From the NCBI RefSeq assembly GCF_008180155.1, contig NZ_VSZS01000061.1:186001-250000 (forward strand): a stretch of 64,000 nt of DNA, written 5' to 3'. Below the pieces are notes generated by a model, which did no database searches, was not told where the DNA came from, and saw nothing but the letters and a program-made list of their open reading frames with translations. Shown piece after piece: positions 61,761 to 64,000 of the stretch (the stretch's first letter is position 1; every line of letters starts with the position of its first letter). The DNA is from Neoaquamicrobium microcysteis (GTDB taxonomy: Bacteria; Pseudomonadota; Alphaproteobacteria; Rhizobiales; Rhizobiaceae). The position numbers and the translations under genes were made by a program.

Positions 61761-64000
61761 ATGGCAGAGTTTCCGGCTAGGGCAAAGGTCGTCATCATCG
61801 GTCTCGGCGGCATCGTGGGCGCGTCCATCGCCCACCATCTGATCGAACGCGGCTGGGACGACATCGTCGGCATCGACAAGTCCGGCATTCCCACCGACAT
61901 CGGCTCCACCGCCCACGCATCCGACTTCTGCTACACCACCAGCCACGACTATCTGTCGGTCTGGACGACGCAGTACTCCATCGATTTCTACGAGAAGATG
62001 GGCCACTACGCCCGCATCGGCGGGCTCGAGGTCGCGCGCACCGGCGATGATGTCTGGATGGAGGAGATCAGGCGCAAGGTCTCGTCCGCCAAGGCGTTCG
62101 GCACCCGCGCCCATCTCGTCACGCCCGAAGAGATCAAGAAACTGTTCCCGCTGATCGAGCAGGATGAGGTCATGGGCGGCATGTTCGACCCGGACGCCGG
62201 TCTTGTCGTCCCGCGCTCGCAGACGGTTGCCGGCAAGCTGGTCGATGCCGCCGAGAAGACCGGCAAGCTCACCGCGTTCGCCAACACGCCCGCGACTTCG
62301 CTGCTGGTCGAAAACGGCCGCATCAAGGGCGTCGTCACCCATCGCGGCACCATCATGGCCGATCACGTCATCGTCTGCGCCGGCATCTGGGGCAGGCTGA
62401 TCGCGGAAATGGTGGGCGAGGATTTGCCGGTCATGCCGGTCGACCACCCGCTCACCTTCTTCGGCCCATATGACGAGTTCGCCGGCACCGGCAAGGAGAT
62501 CGGCTATCCGCTGCTGCGCGATCAGGGCAATTCGGCCTACATGCGCGACACCGGCGATCCGAAGACCACCGAGGGCGGCCAGATCGAGTGGGGCTACTAC
62601 GAGACCGACGAGCCGCGCCTGTGCCACCCGCGCGACCTGCTGGAGAAGAACCAGGCGCGCCTGTCGCCTTCCCAGCGCGACCTCGACATGGAGCAGATCA
62701 TCGCGCCTCTGGAGCGTGCCATCGAGCTGACGCCCATCCTGGGCGAGCTCGGCTACAATGAGAGCCATTCCTTCAACGGCCTGCTTCAGGTGTCGGCCGC
62801 CGGCGGCCCGTCCTGCGGCGAGAGCCAGAAGGTGAGGGGGCTGTGGTACTGCGTCGCCATCTGGGTCAAGGACGGACCCGGCTACGGCAAGCTCATCGCC
62901 GACTGGATGACCGACGGCCGCACCGAGATCGACCACAACTCCATCGACTACGCCCGCTTCTACCCGCACCAGCTCGAGGAAGGCTTCATCGAGGGTCGCA
63001 CCCGCGAGGCCGCGCAGAAGATCTACTTCCCCGCCATCCACCCGCGCGAGCCATACGCTACGGGCCGCAACGTCAAGCGCTCGCCCTTCTACGAGCGCGA
63101 GAAGGAACTCGGCGGCCACTTCATGGAGCTCGGCGGCTGGGAGCGCGCCCACGGCTACGCCGCCAACGACCACCTGCTGGAAAAATACGGCAACCGCGTC
63201 CCGGTGCGCAAGAACGAGTGGGACAATCGCCATTTCTGGCGTGTCTCCAACGCCGAGCATCTCGCCATGAGCGAGGATTGCGGCATCGTCAATCTCTCGC
63301 ACTTCCACATGGTCGACATCGAAGGCCCCGACCATGTCGAGCTTCTCGAATGGCTCTGCGCGGCCAGGATCGGCGGCGACGCCAATATCGGCAAGGGCAT
63401 CTACACCCACTTCCTCGACGACGAAGGCATGGTGCGCGCCGACTTCACCGTCTTCCGCATGGAGGACCGCTGCCGCCTCGTCAACGGCGCCGATGCCGGC
63501 CCGCGCGACTTCCACTACATGCGCCGCGTCGCCGAGGATCGCGGCCTTGACGTCACCATCACCGACGTTTCGGAAAACTTCGTCACCATCGGCATCTGGG
63601 GGCCGAACGCCCGCACCACCTTGCAGAAGGTGGCCGAAGACCCCGACGGCCTGTCGGTCGAAAACTTCCCCTTCGCCGCCATCAAGCCGATCCGCATCGC
63701 CCGCAGGGACGTCACCGCCTTCCGCATCTCCTATGTCGGCGAGCAGGGCTGGGAGCTTCACATGCGCTACGAGGACGGGCTTGCCGTCTGGGACGCGCTG
63801 CGCTCCACCGGCGTCATGCCCTTCGGCGTCGAGACTTACGCCAACTCGCGCCGCATGGAAAAGAGCCTGCGTCTCCAGAACGCCGACCTTCTGACCCAGT
63901 ACAACCTCATCGAGGCCGACCTTGCCCGTCCCAAGGTCAAGGAGGCCGATTTCCGCGGCAAGGCGAAGCATCTGGAATACAAGGCGCGTGCGCACCAGCC
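61761..64000 (+). CDS. FAD/GcvT two-domain oxidoreductase (3), cut by the right edge
   Basis: Open from ATG 61761 to the window end (746 codons seen). The DAO domain begins AKVVIIGLGGIVGASIAHHL, clearly related to paralogues 1 and 2. The flavin-anchor region reads GSTAHASDFCYTTS in place of GTTWHAAG: the His is kept, but the Trp-His-Ala-Ala-Gly context is lost. The FAO_M and GcvT parts follow (RNVKRSPFYEREKELGGHFM, then CGIVNLSHFHMVDIEGPDHV and SYVGEQGWELHMRYEDG). GGAG precedes the start. Folate-dependent demethylation is likely, but the substrate probably differs from those of the other two. About 60 to 80 C-terminal residues should be missing. Confidence 0.88.
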   Translation, partial: MAEFPARAKVVIIGLGGIVGASIAHHLIERGWDDIVGIDKSGIPTDIGSTAHASDFCYTTSHDYLSVWTTQYSIDFYEKMGHYARIGGLEVARTGDDVWMEEIRRKVSSAKAFGTRAHLVTPEEIKKLFPLIEQDEVMGGMFDPDAGLVVPRSQTVAGKLVDAAEKTGKLTAFANTPATSLLVENGRIKGVVTHRGTIMADHVIVCAGIWGRLIAEMVGEDLPVMPVDHPLTFFGPYDEFAGTGKEIGYPLLRDQGNSAYMRDTGDPKTTEGGQIEWGYYETDEPRLCHPRDLLEKNQARLSPSQRDLDMEQIIAPLERAIELTPILGELGYNESHSFNGLLQVSAAGGPSCGESQKVRGLWYCVAIWVKDGPGYGKLIADWMTDGRTEIDHNSIDYARFYPHQLEEGFIEGRTREAAQKIYFPAIHPREPYATGRNVKRSPFYEREKELGGHFMELGGWERAHGYAANDHLLEKYGNRVPVRKNEWDNRHFWRVSNAEHLAMSEDCGIVNLSHFHMVDIEGPDHVELLEWLCAARIGGDANIGKGIYTHFLDDEGMVRADFTVFRMEDRCRLVNGADAGPRDFHYMRRVAEDRGLDVTITDVSENFVTIGIWGPNARTTLQKVAEDPDGLSVENFPFAAIKPIRIARRDVTAFRISYVGEQGWELHMRYEDGLAVWDALRSTGVMPFGVETYANSRRMEKSLRLQNADLLTQYNLIEADLARPKVKEADFRGKAKHLEYKARAHQ

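Overview
The window is high-GC DNA from one chromosome-like region of an alphaproteobacterium. It is most likely a member of the Hyphomicrobiales (Rhizobiales), of the Mesorhizobium/Phyllobacteriaceae kind. The support is a BA14K-family protein, a RhtX/FptX-type siderophore importer behind a TGA-N9-TCA (RirA-type) box, two EcfG-type general-stress promoters, a TamA-TamB pair, a soxBDAG sarcosine oxidase operon, and short intergenic palindromic elements of the type scattered through rhizobial genomes. The genus is an inference. I see no phage, insertion sequence, CRISPR array or integrase. No stretch over 300 bases lacks a gene.

Layout. 1-3.4 kb: SpoIIAA-like protein (cut by the left edge), pdxJ, kup. 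3.4-4.8 kb: divergent QorB-type reductase and HxlR/QorR-type regulator. 4.8-9.4 kb: siderophore operon (TonB receptor, MFS importer, ferri-siderophore reductase). 9.5-11.2 kb: TetR regulator and ilvC. 11.4-14.3 kb: PilZ protein, BA14K protein, EEP-family nuclease/phosphatase, Nudix-like protein. 14.3-17.6 kb: MacAB-like transporter split into three genes. 17.7-21.2 kb: PhzF protein, tRNA-Lys, AruI-like ThDP enzyme, 5-formyl-THF cyclo-ligase. 21.3-29.2 kb: sugar ABC importer with LacI regulator, Gfo/Idh/MocA dehydrogenase and PfkB kinase, behind a promoter with two LacI-type operators. 29.2-36.8 kb: small stress-type proteins flanking tamB-tamA. 36.8-44.5 kb: peptide-type ABC transporter read outward from a central promoter (permeases and ATPases leftward; regulator, binding protein and M24 peptidase rightward). 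44.6-46.3 kb: phosphofructokinase-like enzyme and a small secreted protein.

46.3-64 kb is the most distinctive part. It holds three paralogous FAD/GcvT two-domain oxidoreductases of the dimethylglycine dehydrogenase type, a class I aminotransferase, a nitroreductase, and the complete heterotetrameric sarcosine oxidase operon soxB-soxD-soxA-soxG. Together these look like an N-methyl amino acid (betaine, dimethylglycine, sarcosine or relatives) demethylation island that feeds methyl groups into tetrahydrofolate. An MscS-type channel and a small secreted protein sit inside it. The third FAD/GcvT gene runs off the right edge.

Regulation. The sequence shows several linked control elements: a promoter with two operator half-turn-matched palindromes in front of the sugar importer; a related AAATCGATTT-centred palindrome in front of the phosphofructokinase gene about 24 kb away; EcfG-type promoters before two small proteins; an iron box before the siderophore operon; and strong hairpins directly after both binding-protein genes.
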